Below, piece by piece: positions 17,617-27,322 of a DNA stretch of 46,293 nucleotides (within the stretch, counting starts at the first letter, position 1; every line of letters starts with the position of its first letter). The notes beneath the pieces are model-generated. The model was not told where the DNA came from. It did not search any database and saw only the letters and a program-made list of their open reading frames with translations. This DNA comes from Akkermansiaceae bacterium (GTDB lineage Bacteria > Verrucomicrobiota > Verrucomicrobiia > Verrucomicrobiales > Akkermansiaceae). Both the position numbers and the translations under genes were made by a program. Location: NCBI GenBank assembly GCA_905181965.1, contig CAJIZY010000020.1, forward strand, positions 1 through 46,293, given 5' to 3'.

Positions 17617-17743
17617 CGATGTTTTGTTTTTGAAGATTGGCGTGCGATCTTTGAAAATCAAGGATTGCCGCTTTTCCTTTGAGCCGTCAGTGTTCTGGCT
17701 ACCGCCTACGGTTTTAACACTTCTTGATATTTTATCTGACCCC

Positions 17744-20482
17744 ATGAGCGAACCAATCCAATTTGATCCACCGGATCTTTCCGAATTGAGCAAACTTCTT
17801 GCTGGTTACGAAGTAACCTCACTGATTGCGACCGGTGGTATGGGAGCGGTTTACAAGGCGACCCAGGTCTCTCTCGATCGGGATGTGGCAATCAAGCTGC
17901 TGCCGGTAGAATTTGGAGAAGACCCGTCATTTCGGGATCAATTTGAGGCTGAGGCTCGCTCCATGGCTAAACTCAATCACGCCAATCTGATCGGGATCTA
18001 TGATTTTGGTGAGGCCGATGGGATGCCTTTTATCGTTATGGAATTAGTGGCGGGGAAGTCACTTTATCATTCTAGTTACGGAAAGGCGATCGATGAGGCG
18101 ACTGCTGTCCAATTGATCATCGGAATCTGCCGTGGCCTTGCACACGCGCACGATGCAAATATCATCCACCGCGATATTAAGCCGGCAAATATTCTGCTCG
18201 ACCCTAACGCTAAGCCTAAGATCGGTGACTTTGGTTTGGCGGCCGCCAGCGATTCGGAGCATTCAGAGGATGGCCCTATCTTTGGAACTCCGGGCTATGT
18301 CGCGCCTGAAATTTTTTCCAACCCCAAGGCGATTGGAGTCCAGTCCGATATTTATGCGGTTGGTGTGATTCTTTACGAACTCCTCACGGGCAAGATGCCT
18401 GAGGAGCCTGCGAGCCCTCCTTCCTCCATCGCTAAGTGTGATCGGAGACTGGATCCGATTTTCAAAAAAGCAACGCGTCGGAACCCAGCCTTGCGTTTTA
18501 AGTCGGCCGATGAGATGGCGGATGATCTTGAGAAGATCCTCCCCAATATTGGAGCGAGTGGGCAGAAAGCGGTGCGCACCGCAGCTGATAGAAAGGCACC
18601 CGCAACGATGCTGAAGCGCCGGATGACTCACGATACGAATTCTGGCGGGAAGGAATCGGGAAAGCCCCAACTCGTCCCTCTTGCCAAAGGGGAGGGAGCT
18701 TCCGGGTCACGGCTCAAACCATTGCCCAAATCATCTCCTGAGATTGAGAACGACAGACGTCCAGCGCCGGTGGAATCTGTGGCTCCTGCCGCTGTCTCGA
18801 TTCAGGCCGGAAGTAACTGGCCGATCATTCGTAATCTTATTATCATTGCGGTTCTGATCCCGGTCATTATCTTTACTTGGGGTCTTTATCAAACGAAGCA
18901 GGATAGAATCAAAAAGGAGCTCGATGCGAAAGAGCTGAAACAAAAGAACGATGAAATAGAGCGTAAAGCACAGGTCGAGCAAGCGAAACGCGACGAAGAA
19001 AAAAAGGTCCTTTTGGCAGAAGAAAAAAAAGCGCGTGAGGCCCAGCTTGAAAAAGAACGTCAACGCTTGCTCGCGATCGAAAATGCGAGAACCCCAATGG
19101 ATCGCCTCGCCGAATATCGGACCGCTCTTTTCAATGGACGTCGTGATCGTTTCCCGGATAACACGATCGACCGGAGCAGTCATTTTCTCTTTTTTGTGAA
19201 TACTCCGATGACGTGGACCAAAGCCTCGGAATTTGCCGAAATACATGGTGCCCATCTCGCCACCCCATCGGCTCAAGCCGAGATTGATCTTCTCTCCAAA
19301 GATATTAGCGATCTCGAATTGCGCCGTGTCTGGATTGGTGGGGGTTCTCAGGGGAAGGGGGGGTGGACTTGGGTTTCTGGAGAAGATTGGAAGTTTGATA
19401 ACCCTGGAACTGCTTTGGGTTCGTATGCTTCTCTGAGTAGTAGCGGAGTGATCCGTGCTCGGCCTAATAGTGAGAAAAATCCCTTCGTCATTCAGTGGTC
19501 TAAGGATGGTCAGAATTCCGGAGCTCTTGCTGCCCAACTTGAGCGTCTTGTTCCTACCCTAGATTCACCTAGCCCAGATTGGCCTCCTGGCACGGTGGCC
19601 CATGAGAATCGTCATTTTTTGCTCGTGCAAAAGCCAGTGTCTTGGAATGAAGCAGACTTGATTGCGGGTTCGGCCGATGGCCACCTCGCGGTCATTTCGA
19701 AGCCACTAGAAGGAATTTTTCTACGTAATTTTTTCGACTCGGCCCTACTTCTTGAGCAGTCCGTTTGGTTGGGTGGCCGCAAAAAAGACGACACATGGTA
19801 TTGGCCAAATGGGGAACCTTGGACAAAAGCCTCATGGGCGCCGAATTCACCTGACGGGGGCCCATCTGCTCGCGCACTCCGCTATCTCAAGAGCTCTGCT
19901 GGAGTTGGCTGGGATGACGCCAGTCCCAAAGCTGGGGAGGCCGACGGATTCATTATTGAGTGGAGTTCCGATGGCAATGGCGCTTCGGCCGTGACCAAGG
20001 ATAATCCAAGTGCTGCAACAGGCCAAATGGCCAAGCTCCGGGGAATAGGCCGCCGCCTAGTCACTAAGGAAGTCGCTGATTATAACAAGTATCTCGTTGG
20101 GAATCGTGATTTCTTTGTCTCAGACGTGGGCACTTGGTTTAAGACGCTTTCTATTAATAGCCGTATAGAGTTTGAGATCCCCTATCAGTCCTTGGAAGAT
20201 AGGCTTCCTGAGAATGGCGATCTTTCTGGGGAAATTAACCTCAGCGGATTTCCTGCTGAGGTGTTTCAGGATCTTGAGAGGGCGAGGGGCCGCCAAGCAC
20301 GGAAGAAAAAGACCTTCGATACCAAGTTGGAATCACTTCGACAAAGCTACCTTATGAAATTGCTGAAGCTCCGCCAAACTTTTGAAGACGGCGGATTGAA
20401 GACTCAGGTGGAGTCAGTCGATAGAGAGATCAATGGAGTGGGGCAGGATGTCGCCGCTTTCCGTTCCCATTTTGGTGTCTAG
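17744..20482 (+). CDS. Membrane Ser/Thr protein kinase with coiled coil and two C-type lectin-like domains
   Basis: A 912-residue protein from ATG 17744; the frame extends upstream but not plausibly. The kinase domain spans about residues 21-265. The P-loop is GGMGAV, the Lys is in VAIKLL (51), the catalytic loop is HRDIKPAN (Asp144), DFG lies at 162-164 and GTPGYVAPE is the activation end. It therefore looks active. A Pro/Lys-rich linker leads to one TM segment (about 361-382), then a highly charged coiled coil (about 386-447). Two C-type-lectin-like repeats follow: about 479-610 (WTKASEFAEIHGAHLATP, VWIGGG) and about 630-770 (WNEADLIAGSADGHLAVI, VWLGGRKKDD, WPNGEPW). A helical tail of about 140 residues closes it. 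The arrangement implies a receptor with an extracytoplasmic ligand-binding part. Confidence 0.9.
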   Translation: MSEPIQFDPPDLSELSKLLAGYEVTSLIATGGMGAVYKATQVSLDRDVAIKLLPVEFGEDPSFRDQFEAEARSMAKLNHANLIGIYDFGEADGMPFIVMELVAGKSLYHSSYGKAIDEATAVQLIIGICRGLAHAHDANIIHRDIKPANILLDPNAKPKIGDFGLAAASDSEHSEDGPIFGTPGYVAPEIFSNPKAIGVQSDIYAVGVILYELLTGKMPEEPASPPSSIAKCDRRLDPIFKKATRRNPALRFKSADEMADDLEKILPNIGASGQKAVRTAADRKAPATMLKRRMTHDTNSGGKESGKPQLVPLAKGEGASGSRLKPLPKSSPEIENDRRPAPVESVAPAAVSIQAGSNWPIIRNLIIIAVLIPVIIFTWGLYQTKQDRIKKELDAKELKQKNDEIERKAQVEQAKRDEEKKVLLAEEKKAREAQLEKERQRLLAIENARTPMDRLAEYRTALFNGRRDRFPDNTIDRSSHFLFFVNTPMTWTKASEFAEIHGAHLATPSAQAEIDLLSKDISDLELRRVWIGGGSQGKGGWTWVSGEDWKFDNPGTALGSYASLSSSGVIRARPNSEKNPFVIQWSKDGQNSGALAAQLERLVPTLDSPSPDWPPGTVAHENRHFLLVQKPVSWNEADLIAGSADGHLAVISKPLEGIFLRNFFDSALLLEQSVWLGGRKKDDTWYWPNGEPWTKASWAPNSPDGGPSARALRYLKSSAGVGWDDASPKAGEADGFIIEWSSDGNGASAVTKDNPSAATGQMAKLRGIGRRLVTKEVADYNKYLVGNRDFFVSDVGTWFKTLSINSRIEFEIPYQSLEDRLPENGDLSGEINLSGFPAEVFQDLERARGRQARKKKTFDTKLESLRQSYLMKLLKLRQTFEDGGLKTQVESVDREINGVGQDVAAFRSHFGV

Positions 20483-20560
20483 AGGGAGCTTGAAAACCAC
20501 GGGTCTATTAGCCTTCTCTCTTGGCGTGCCCGTGTTTATCACTCATAACTTCAAAACCTT

Positions 20561-22039
20561 ATGAGATTGTCCCTTTTGATTCTCGCACTAATTGGCTCGC
20601 TAGTTGGCCATGAGCTGGTCCCACCCAACATTATTTTCCTGATGGCAGATGATCAGAACACCTTGTCGATGGGGTGTTATGGGAATCCTGAGGTCGAAAC
20701 GCCGAATATGGATCGGCTCGCAAATGATGGGATGATCTTTGATCGTCACTATGATACTACCGCGATTTGCATGGGGAGCCGGGCCAATGTCTTCACGGGA
20801 ATGTATGAGTATAAAACGGGATGCAATTTCGTCCACGGAGACATGTCTAACCAAATCTGGAGTAAGTCGTACCCAGCGCGTTTGCGAGAAGCAGGGTATT
20901 TGACCGCATTCGCAGGAAAGTTCGGAATCGTGGTCGATGGGAAAGGGATTTGTGAAGATGAATTTGACTTCTATGGCGGGGCGAAGGGCCAGACAAATTA
21001 CGCAACGTCAAAAAACTTCTCCATGAAACGCTTTGCCAAAAAGTATCCTCACTCGACTCTGTCATACGGGGCGTTTGGGAAAGAGGTGATCAGAAAGTCG
21101 CTTGAGAAGAAGAAGCCCTTCTGCCTATCCATTAGTTTTAAAGCACCTCATCGGCCGACCACTCCCGACCCTCGTTTTGATCACGTTTATCAAGGAAAGA
21201 AATTTACTAAACCGGCAAATTATGGCCGGCGTTATGGTGAGCATCTTTCGCCGCAGAGTAAGCAGGGCAGACAATTTGAACGCTTTGAATCGTGGGGTTA
21301 CGATAAGAATTACGACGAGGTTATGGCGACCTACTACCAGCAAATTTATGCGATTGATTTCGCTCTTGGTATGATTCGCGATGAGCTGAAATCGCAGAAA
21401 ATCGTTGAGAATACCGTTATCATTTACACGAGCGACAACGGCTTTATCTGTGGATCCCATGGTTATGGATCTAAAGTCTTGCCCATGGAGGAATCCTCTC
21501 GCGTCCCCTTGATTATTTTTGATCCTCGCGTCGAGAGTTCGGGAAAGAAGGTTCGGTGTGATCGATTGACTGGAAACATTGATTTTGCTCCGACTATTCT
21601 GGAGCTCGCGGGCTTGGAAGCTACGGAAAATATGGATGGTAGAAGCCTTCTACCGTTGCTCGAGAACCCAAGAGAAGGGGGGCACGGAAGCTTGGCCTTG
21701 ATAAATACTTTTCCGCCTGCGCCCACGACTTGTATGAGCATTGTCTCGGGGCCTTTTAAATACACTTATTGGTGGTTTGAAAATAATGAGATGAAACCAA
21801 CCGAAGAGCTTTTTAATCTCAAGAACGACCCCCTTGAGCTAACTAATCTTGTCCAAGTGCCTGAGCATAAGAAGAAGCTCGGAATGATGCGTAAAAATTA
21901 TGATGTCCAGCTCAAGCATTGGAAGAAGGAGGCCGTAAAGGGCAATGGATATCAGAAATATATTACCCTTTTTGATCGGCACTTAGAGGTGGCGGAGAAA
22001 GCAAAAATATTGCCATCGAAAAAGGGGGAAAGAAATTAG
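20561..22039 (+). CDS. Secreted type I sulfatase, CMGSR active-site motif
   Basis: A 492-residue arylsulfatase-family enzyme with a short signal peptide ([14 protein letters not shown]). It should hydrolyse sulfate esters, probably on carbohydrates outside the cytoplasm. Metal-binding residues are in [12 protein letters not shown]. The residue to be converted to formylglycine is Cys70 in [31 protein letters not shown] carries the later metal ligands, and [10 protein letters not shown] and GKFGI match other conserved stretches. The +2 residue after Cys is Gly rather than the usual Pro or Ala, though the Arg at +4 is kept. It follows the kinase gene on the same strand by 78 bp and its stop region converges on the next gene. 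Confidence 0.93.
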   Translation: MRLSLLILALIGSLVGHELVPPNIIFLMADDQNTLSMGCYGNPEVETPNMDRLANDGMIFDRHYDTTAICMGSRANVFTGMYEYKTGCNFVHGDMSNQIWSKSYPARLREAGYLTAFAGKFGIVVDGKGICEDEFDFYGGAKGQTNYATSKNFSMKRFAKKYPHSTLSYGAFGKEVIRKSLEKKKPFCLSISFKAPHRPTTPDPRFDHVYQGKKFTKPANYGRRYGEHLSPQSKQGRQFERFESWGYDKNYDEVMATYYQQIYAIDFALGMIRDELKSQKIVENTVIIYTSDNGFICGSHGYGSKVLPMEESSRVPLIIFDPRVESSGKKVRCDRLTGNIDFAPTILELAGLEATENMDGRSLLPLLENPREGGHGSLALINTFPPAPTTCMSIVSGPFKYTYWWFENNEMKPTEELFNLKNDPLELTNLVQVPEHKKKLGMMRKNYDVQLKHWKKEAVKGNGYQKYITLFDRHLEVAEKAKILPSKKGERN

Positions 22040-22172
22040 GTTCCTAGCGGTCTGGGAGAGCCAAGGATTTCAGTCCCTTGTTCTTGGCTCATGCCTTGGA
22101 CTTTTCGGCAGGGGCATTTTTTACACCTAAAAAGATTTGAGAAATCAGGATGCGTAGAAGAAATAAACTCTA
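22036..22172 (-). other. Possible -1 frame extension of the membrane protein (CKKCPC segment)
   Basis: After the A8 run at 22173-22180, the -1 frame stays open for 44 more codons to TAA 22036-22038. It includes LFRCKKCPCRKVQG, a cysteine cluster that resembles KKCPC in the main frame. The whole span 22036-23489 is 1454 bp, one short of a multiple of three, as expected if one A is missing. A AAA AAA in the main frame is also a classical slippery heptamer. Sequence error, real truncation and recoding are all possible. Confidence 0.4.
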
Positions 22173-23489
22173 TTTTTTTTCGGGGCCGGTGAGTTGTCTC
22201 CAATGGAATTGTTGTTGACCGGAGTGGATCTCGGTGGTGACCGAGTAAACGCGCTTGCAGTAGTAACAACTGAGTTTGTGTGCGGTGGAGGAATCGTCCT
22301 TACCTTCGGGTTTTTCCTTTTTCATCTTCTTCTTTTCGAGAAGAAGCTTGGGGGAGAAAAACGAGTGATTTGCATAGGTTTGGCACGGACATTTCTTATC
22401 GTGCAGATCTCCAATGAGCTCTATGGCAAGACCGAGAGTTCGTTTGTCATCAGGAGTTCCCGATGGAGATTTACGAATCTTGGGGAGATGGGGAGCAAGG
22501 GAGGCGACAAGGGATAGGTCGTCGTGATAAAGAACTTTGTCTGCGGCTTTTCGAACGAAGGCTGGATTCGCAGAAAGGAGACCAGCGAGGATCCGTCCGG
22601 TGGAGGAAAGTTGCCAGACCCCGCGAACCCACGAATGCCAGTGGCCGTTGTCGACTTCATCACGCGAAAGAATTCCGAGATGATTACGGTTTATGAAGAA
22701 CTGATCGGCATTGGTGATTTTACCCTCTTTTAAAAGGTGAGTTAGCGCGGCCTTGGCATCTGCTCCAGCAGGCAGATTCCAGTCACTCTTGGCAGTGCGC
22801 AGGATTTTGAGGACATCCTGTTCGGGGACCTCTAGGGCGATTTCGGCTAGCGGACGATATTGGTTAATACGAAGAGAGGTTCCGTCGTTAAGGTCGATGC
22901 GCGTCCTTTCTTCGGCATAGGAAAACTCGAATGGGCCATCGTAAAGAACAGTTGATTTGACGGTAATTTTTTGGAGTGAGTCGTTGAGAGTTGGCCCCCG
23001 GGGAAGTTGGACGGTGCGTCCGCGCCAGGTTGAGCGGAGGTCGTTTTTACTACGATTAATCCAGATGAGAACTAGGCCGAGAATACCAAGCGTAGTCGCG
23101 AGAATATACCCGACTTCATAGCTTGTCTCTTTTGTTTGGGCCTTGAGCCGGACGGAGGGTGGATCTCCAGGGAGGACGAGGAGGGGGATTTGAGAGCCGA
23201 TTTCGAGCTCGGCGGAGAAATTTGGAGGGATATTGACTTCCACGATACTAATGAGCGCGTCTTCCTCCGAGGTTGCGAGATTGGCCTGAATCTGAGCGGT
23301 GTGCCGGACTTTGGTATCGGGCGCGGTGCTGGATTCGTGGAGGCTGATAATGCGTCCTTGACGGCTTAATCCTTTTTCAAGGAATTCGTTGTTACGCTTC
23401 GTAAAATTGAAGGTAAATCCGGCAACTACTCCCCCTGCAACGATGACCAAAAGGCCAACGGTGGCGAGATTTAGAAGTCGCTTCGTCAT
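22170..23489 (-). CDS. Two-TM membrane protein with C-terminal zinc-ribbon-like region, ending at an A8 run
   Basis: A 439-residue protein not assigned to a known family. It has an N-terminal TM segment (LATVGLLVIVAGGVVAGF), an extracytoplasmic domain, a second TM (YILATTLGILGLVLIWI) and a large cytoplasmic part. Near the C-terminus are KKCPC and then SCYYC. The frame stops at TAG 22170-22172 directly after eight A residues. In the -1 frame, translation would continue 44 codons to 22036 and add RCKKCPC. This gives a CxxC...CxxC pair as in a zinc ribbon, and the extended gene would touch the convergent sulfatase stop. Whether the short or long form is real is unknown. Confidence 0.6.
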   Translation of the reverse strand: MTKRLLNLATVGLLVIVAGGVVAGFTFNFTKRNNEFLEKGLSRQGRIISLHESSTAPDTKVRHTAQIQANLATSEEDALISIVEVNIPPNFSAELEIGSQIPLLVLPGDPPSVRLKAQTKETSYEVGYILATTLGILGLVLIWINRSKNDLRSTWRGRTVQLPRGPTLNDSLQKITVKSTVLYDGPFEFSYAEERTRIDLNDGTSLRINQYRPLAEIALEVPEQDVLKILRTAKSDWNLPAGADAKAALTHLLKEGKITNADQFFINRNHLGILSRDEVDNGHWHSWVRGVWQLSSTGRILAGLLSANPAFVRKAADKVLYHDDLSLVASLAPHLPKIRKSPSGTPDDKRTLGLAIELIGDLHDKKCPCQTYANHSFFSPKLLLEKKKMKKEKPEGKDDSSTAHKLSCYYCKRVYSVTTEIHSGQQQFHWRQLTGPEKK

Positions 23490-23663
23490 TACATTGCTAG
23501 CTTATTCCGAATTGATGAGACAGTCACGAAAGGAGCTTTAGATTTTGAAAAAATTCTGGAAGGGCTGAATTTAGGGCTGGTGGGTGCTAAAATTTAATCG
23601 TTATGGTCACAAATCAGGCTAGGGTAATACCTCGCTGAGTTTTTCCAATCACTATTCAGCACC

Positions 23664-24728
23664 GTGAACGAAGCAGCAGAAGCTCCGCGACCATCCGCGC
23701 GATCAATCGTGAAACGCCAGCAGCGAACTGCGACTTTGGTGAGTTTGATCACCGCGCTCCTGCTGATGGTTCTCATCGGCCTCATACTTGCAGTAATATT
23801 GATGACGGTCAATCCGGTCGAAAAACCTTCATTGGTCTCTTATTCGGGAGTCTCCAAGCCAGAGCAAAAGATTAAGCAGCCAAAGATTCAAATTAATGTG
23901 CAGCGCAAGCCGGCTGCGCCGAGTATGGCGGCTGCTAAGATGTTGGTGGCAAATACTGAGTCGCCAACCACAATTCCTGTCCCAGAGATCGTGGTGGAAG
24001 ATGTGTCGATAGATATTGGGGTAGGCGATGATTTTGGGGCTGGCTGGGGTGATGGCGAAGGTTTTGGGAATGGCGGCGGGTCAACTTTTTTTGGTCAAAC
24101 TTCGACCTCTGAGCGCTTGGCTTACGTCATCGATTACTCGGCCTCGATGAGGTCGCAAGGTCGTGATCAAATTATGAGGAAGGAGCTTTCTAGCTCGTTA
24201 CAGAAAATGCAAAACGGATTGCAGATCGGGATGATCTTCTTCGCTGGGCCGGCTTGGGTGGCTGGAGATAAGGTGAAAATGATCAAGCAAAAGGAGGCCG
24301 TGATTGATCCGCCGAAGGGAAAAAATTATAAATGGAAAACGACAGGTGGAGCTAATGGATGGCATCCAGATGGACCCAAGCAAAAAGCTCCTTGGTGGGA
24401 AATTGGAGATCGTGAAGTCAAAAGGCTCCAGAAGATTGTGAATGAGACGAAGTTGGTTTGGGGAACGATTTGGCACCACCCGATTCATATGGCCCTTGAT
24501 ATGGAGCCGCCGCCCCAAACCATTTATTTCATGACTGATGGGAGTGCGAGTGGTTCGGCAAAGTGGGCCCAGGAAGTTGGGAAGCGCGCAAAGGAAATGG
24601 GCGTGGTCATCAACTGTGTGGCTTTGATGCATCCCAAGGCGAAGGCCGACCTTAAGACGATAGCGGAGATGACCGGTGGGATACTCACTATGGTGAATGC
24701 CAACGGAAAGCGCGAAGAGATCAAATAA
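23664..24728 (+). CDS. Membrane-anchored VWA-domain protein, copy 1
   Basis: A 354-residue protein beginning at GTG 23664. A cytoplasmic start (about 20 residues) leads to one TM segment (LVSLITALLLMVLIGLILAV), then a Pro/Lys-rich linker and the Gly-rich GDGEGFGNGGGSTFFG. A von Willebrand A domain starts at about residue 150. The metal site (MIDAS) is kept: DYSAS (157-161) and, further on, FMTDGSAS. VWA domains bind protein partners through a metal ion. In this phylum, similar anchored VWA proteins are often encoded with ExbB/ExbD-type proteins, but none is present here. A second copy follows at 24816. Confidence 0.85.
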   Translation: MNEAAEAPRPSARSIVKRQQRTATLVSLITALLLMVLIGLILAVILMTVNPVEKPSLVSYSGVSKPEQKIKQPKIQINVQRKPAAPSMAAAKMLVANTESPTTIPVPEIVVEDVSIDIGVGDDFGAGWGDGEGFGNGGGSTFFGQTSTSERLAYVIDYSASMRSQGRDQIMRKELSSSLQKMQNGLQIGMIFFAGPAWVAGDKVKMIKQKEAVIDPPKGKNYKWKTTGGANGWHPDGPKQKAPWWEIGDREVKRLQKIVNETKLVWGTIWHHPIHMALDMEPPPQTIYFMTDGSASGSAKWAQEVGKRAKEMGVVINCVALMHPKAKADLKTIAEMTGGILTMVNANGKREEIK

Positions 24729-24815
24729 GAGGTTTCGATAAAGGTTCAGCCTATTGTTTTTCGTAAGACCACGAGTTTTTGCTAAGAATATTCATACAAG
24801 AGCGTTTCAGTTTTA

Positions 24816-25879
24816 ATGAGTGAACGATTGCCAACCCCTGTTCCCGTCGCTGCGCCGAATCTTCGGACGGTTTTGAGGCAGCAGCAGCGGACCGCGACTT
24901 TGGTCAGCTTGATTACAGCTCTTCTTTTAATGGTGCTGATTGGCTTGATCCTCGCCGTCATTCTTATGGCGGTGGCTCCGACCGAGCAGCCCAGCCTTGT
25001 CGCTTACTCAGGGGTTTCGGAAAAGCCCAAGAAAATCACGAAGCCCAAGGTGCAGACTAATGTGAAGCGGAAGCCTGCTGCGCCAAGCATGGCCGCGGCC
25101 AAGATGATCGTGGCGAATGCCCAGGCCCCGACATCGATTCCTGTCCCAGAGATCGTGGTGGAGGACATCTCTTTGGATGTCTGGTGATATTGCTGATTTT
25201 GGAGCTGGTTGGGGCTAATGGCGACGGCTTTGGGGGTGGCGGGGGCTCGACTTTTTTTGGCCAAAGTTCCAATGCTGAGCGGGTCGTCTACGTGATCGAT
25301 TTCTCCTCTTCGATGAAAAGGGATAATCGCCATAAGTTGATGCGGGCCGAGCTCACCGAGTCACTTAGCAAGATGCAGAATGGTTTGCAGTTGGGCATGA
25401 TCTTGTTCGCGGGTCCGGCTTGGGTGGCGGGCGACAAAGTCAAAGGAGGAGTTATCACGACGCCCAAGGGTAAGACATATAAATATAAAACCACTGGTGG
25501 TCACGCCAAGTGGATCCACGATGGCCCCAAGCGACAAATTCCGTGGTGGACTATCAATGACAAGGAAGTCGGGCGAATCACAAAAATTGTGAAGACCGCT
25601 CCCTTAAATTCTGGAACAGTCTGGCATCTTCCGTTGAATCTGGCCCTCGATATGAACCCGGCTCCACAGATGATCTACTTTATGACGGATGGGCTGGCTA
25701 GCGGATCGGCGAAGTGGGCCGAGGAAATTGGAAAGCGTGCCAAAAAAATGGGAGTGACCATCAACTGCGTGGCCCTCATGCAGCCCAAAGCGGAAAAAGA
25801 CCTCAAAACCATGGCGGGTATGACTGGTGGCCAAGTGACAATGGTTGACGCTAATGGCAAACGAAAACACCTCAAATGA
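24816..25879 (+). pseudogene. Membrane-anchored VWA-domain protein, copy 2, two +1 frameshifts
   Basis: Tandem paralogue of the preceding gene with near-identical TM segment and high similarity throughout. It includes PSMAAAKMIVAN, PVPEIVVEDIS, GGGGSTFFGQ, the MIDAS DFSSS and the conserved FMTDGLASGSAKWA. The first frame ends at TGA 25185-25187. Removing one base near 25182 gives GDIADFGAGWG, which runs into TAA at 25216-25218. Removing one more base near 25216 restores NGDGFGGGGGS and the rest to 25879. Two single-base gains lie 34 bp apart just before the VWA domain. As written, the anchor and the VWA domain are uncoupled. The internal start GTG 25184 would leave a VWA fragment without an anchor. 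Confidence 0.82.
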
Positions 25880-25939
25880 TTAGGGTTCACCTTCACCCAT
25901 GAGCTTGAAGGGGTCCTGCCTTTTCCAGTAAGTCTGACA

Positions 25940-27244
25940 TTACTTGGATTGACCAACACTCTGCCAGTAAACAGCGCTCTTTCCGCGAAGTCGCTCCACC
26001 ATCTCCGGATGCTCTTTCACAAGGTTGTGCGATTCGCCCAGATCATTAGGAAGGTCAAAGAGCTCCGCTTTTTTTCCACTCATCACTAGCTTCCATTTGC
26101 CTTCGCGAACTGCCACGGAGTTTCCTGATTTCCAGTGAAAAATTTTGTGAGCTGAACGAGCGCTTTTTGAATTGATCACTGGGAGCAGGCTTTTGCCATC
26201 GATCTTATGTTCAGCAGCCGGAATTTTACAGAGCTCCATGATGGTTGGGAACCAATCGCAACCTGTGGCGATTTGCTTCCGTACTTCGTTTTGCGGCAGG
26301 TTACCTGGCCAAGAAATGATTGCGGGAACTCGGATACCACCTTCGTAGAGGCTAAATTTTGCGCCTCGGTGTGGTCCTGCACTCCCGCCTCCTTTATGAG
26401 CTCGAACTTCTTCTGATGCACCGTGATCAGACTGGAAAATAATGATGGTGTCATTCGTGAGTCCAGCATTCTCGATTTCACTTAAAAGTGCTCCGATTCG
26501 GTCGTCGGTAGTGGAAAGAAATGCTGCGTAAAGATTTCTGGGGTAAGGGAGGTCCCTATAATGTTCCAGCCATTTTGGTGAACCTTGATATGGATAATGT
26601 GGCGTGTTGAGAGCAAAATAGATGAAGAAGGGTTGGTCCTTGTTTTTATCAATAAACTCGCCTGCTTCTTTCACCATGAGATCTGGGAAAAATTCACCAT
26701 TATGAAAAACCTCTTTACCATTACGCCAAAGATCATGCTTGTTAGGTCCGCTCCAGTAGAAGAAGTGCGAATAGTTGTCGATACAGCCGACGAGGTGACC
26801 AAAGGAGTGATCGAAACCTTGGCCATTCGGGATGGTTTCCTTGTGGTGTCCGAGGTGCCACTTGCCAATGTGTGCGGTGGCATAGCCTGCCTTTTTCATC
26901 TTTTCGGCGATTGTAATTTGTTGCGAAGGCATTCCGACTGAATCGAGCGGGACATTACCATTGAGACCTCCATGCTGCGGAGTGCGACCGGTCATTAAGC
27001 CGACCCGCGAGGGCGAACAAACAGGAGCGGCCGAATAGAATTGGGTGAAACGCACCCCGCGTCTTGCGAGCCCGTCCATATTCGGTGTAACTAGATCTTT
27101 GGCTCCGTAGCAATTCATATCAACGGTGCCCTGGTCATCGGTGAAAATTATTATGACATTGGGCTTACGTGCGGAGACTTGTAAGACACAGGCCAAAAGC
27201 GAAAGGATGACTATATGGCCGGCTAATTTCGAAAATTCTATCAC
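25940..27244 (-). CDS. Secreted type I sulfatase, canonical CSPSR motif
   Basis: A 434-residue arylsulfatase/GalNAc-6-sulfatase-like enzyme with a signal peptide (IVILSLLACVLQVSA). The metal-binding N-terminus is NVIIIFTDDQGT. The formylglycine Cys76 sits in the canonical PVCSPSRVGLMTGR. The HIGKWHLGH stretch and the FQSDHGASEE region carry the other conserved catalytic and metal residues. The C-terminal subdomain (GKWKLVMSGKKAELFDLPND) is complete. It should act on sulfated sugars in the periplasm or outside. It is transcribed toward the VWA genes and begins 78 bp from the end of the ACR3 locus. Confidence 0.95.
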   Translation of the reverse strand: MIEFSKLAGHIVILSLLACVLQVSARKPNVIIIFTDDQGTVDMNCYGAKDLVTPNMDGLARRGVRFTQFYSAAPVCSPSRVGLMTGRTPQHGGLNGNVPLDSVGMPSQQITIAEKMKKAGYATAHIGKWHLGHHKETIPNGQGFDHSFGHLVGCIDNYSHFFYWSGPNKHDLWRNGKEVFHNGEFFPDLMVKEAGEFIDKNKDQPFFIYFALNTPHYPYQGSPKWLEHYRDLPYPRNLYAAFLSTTDDRIGALLSEIENAGLTNDTIIIFQSDHGASEEVRAHKGGGSAGPHRGAKFSLYEGGIRVPAIISWPGNLPQNEVRKQIATGCDWFPTIMELCKIPAAEHKIDGKSLLPVINSKSARSAHKIFHWKSGNSVAVREGKWKLVMSGKKAELFDLPNDLGESHNLVKEHPEMVERLRGKSAVYWQSVGQSK

Positions 27245-27322
27245 TATAAAACTCTATCGAAGTTCGAGGTCTCCAACCATGAAAAATATCGGGACTCTAC
27301 GATATCTTCTTCTTTCTTCGCT

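Noticed and set aside
18731..19537. 268-codon open frame antisense to the kinase-lectin gene
   Set aside because: Low-complexity reading opposite the charged coiled-coil region, with no motif. The sense frame is clearly coding.
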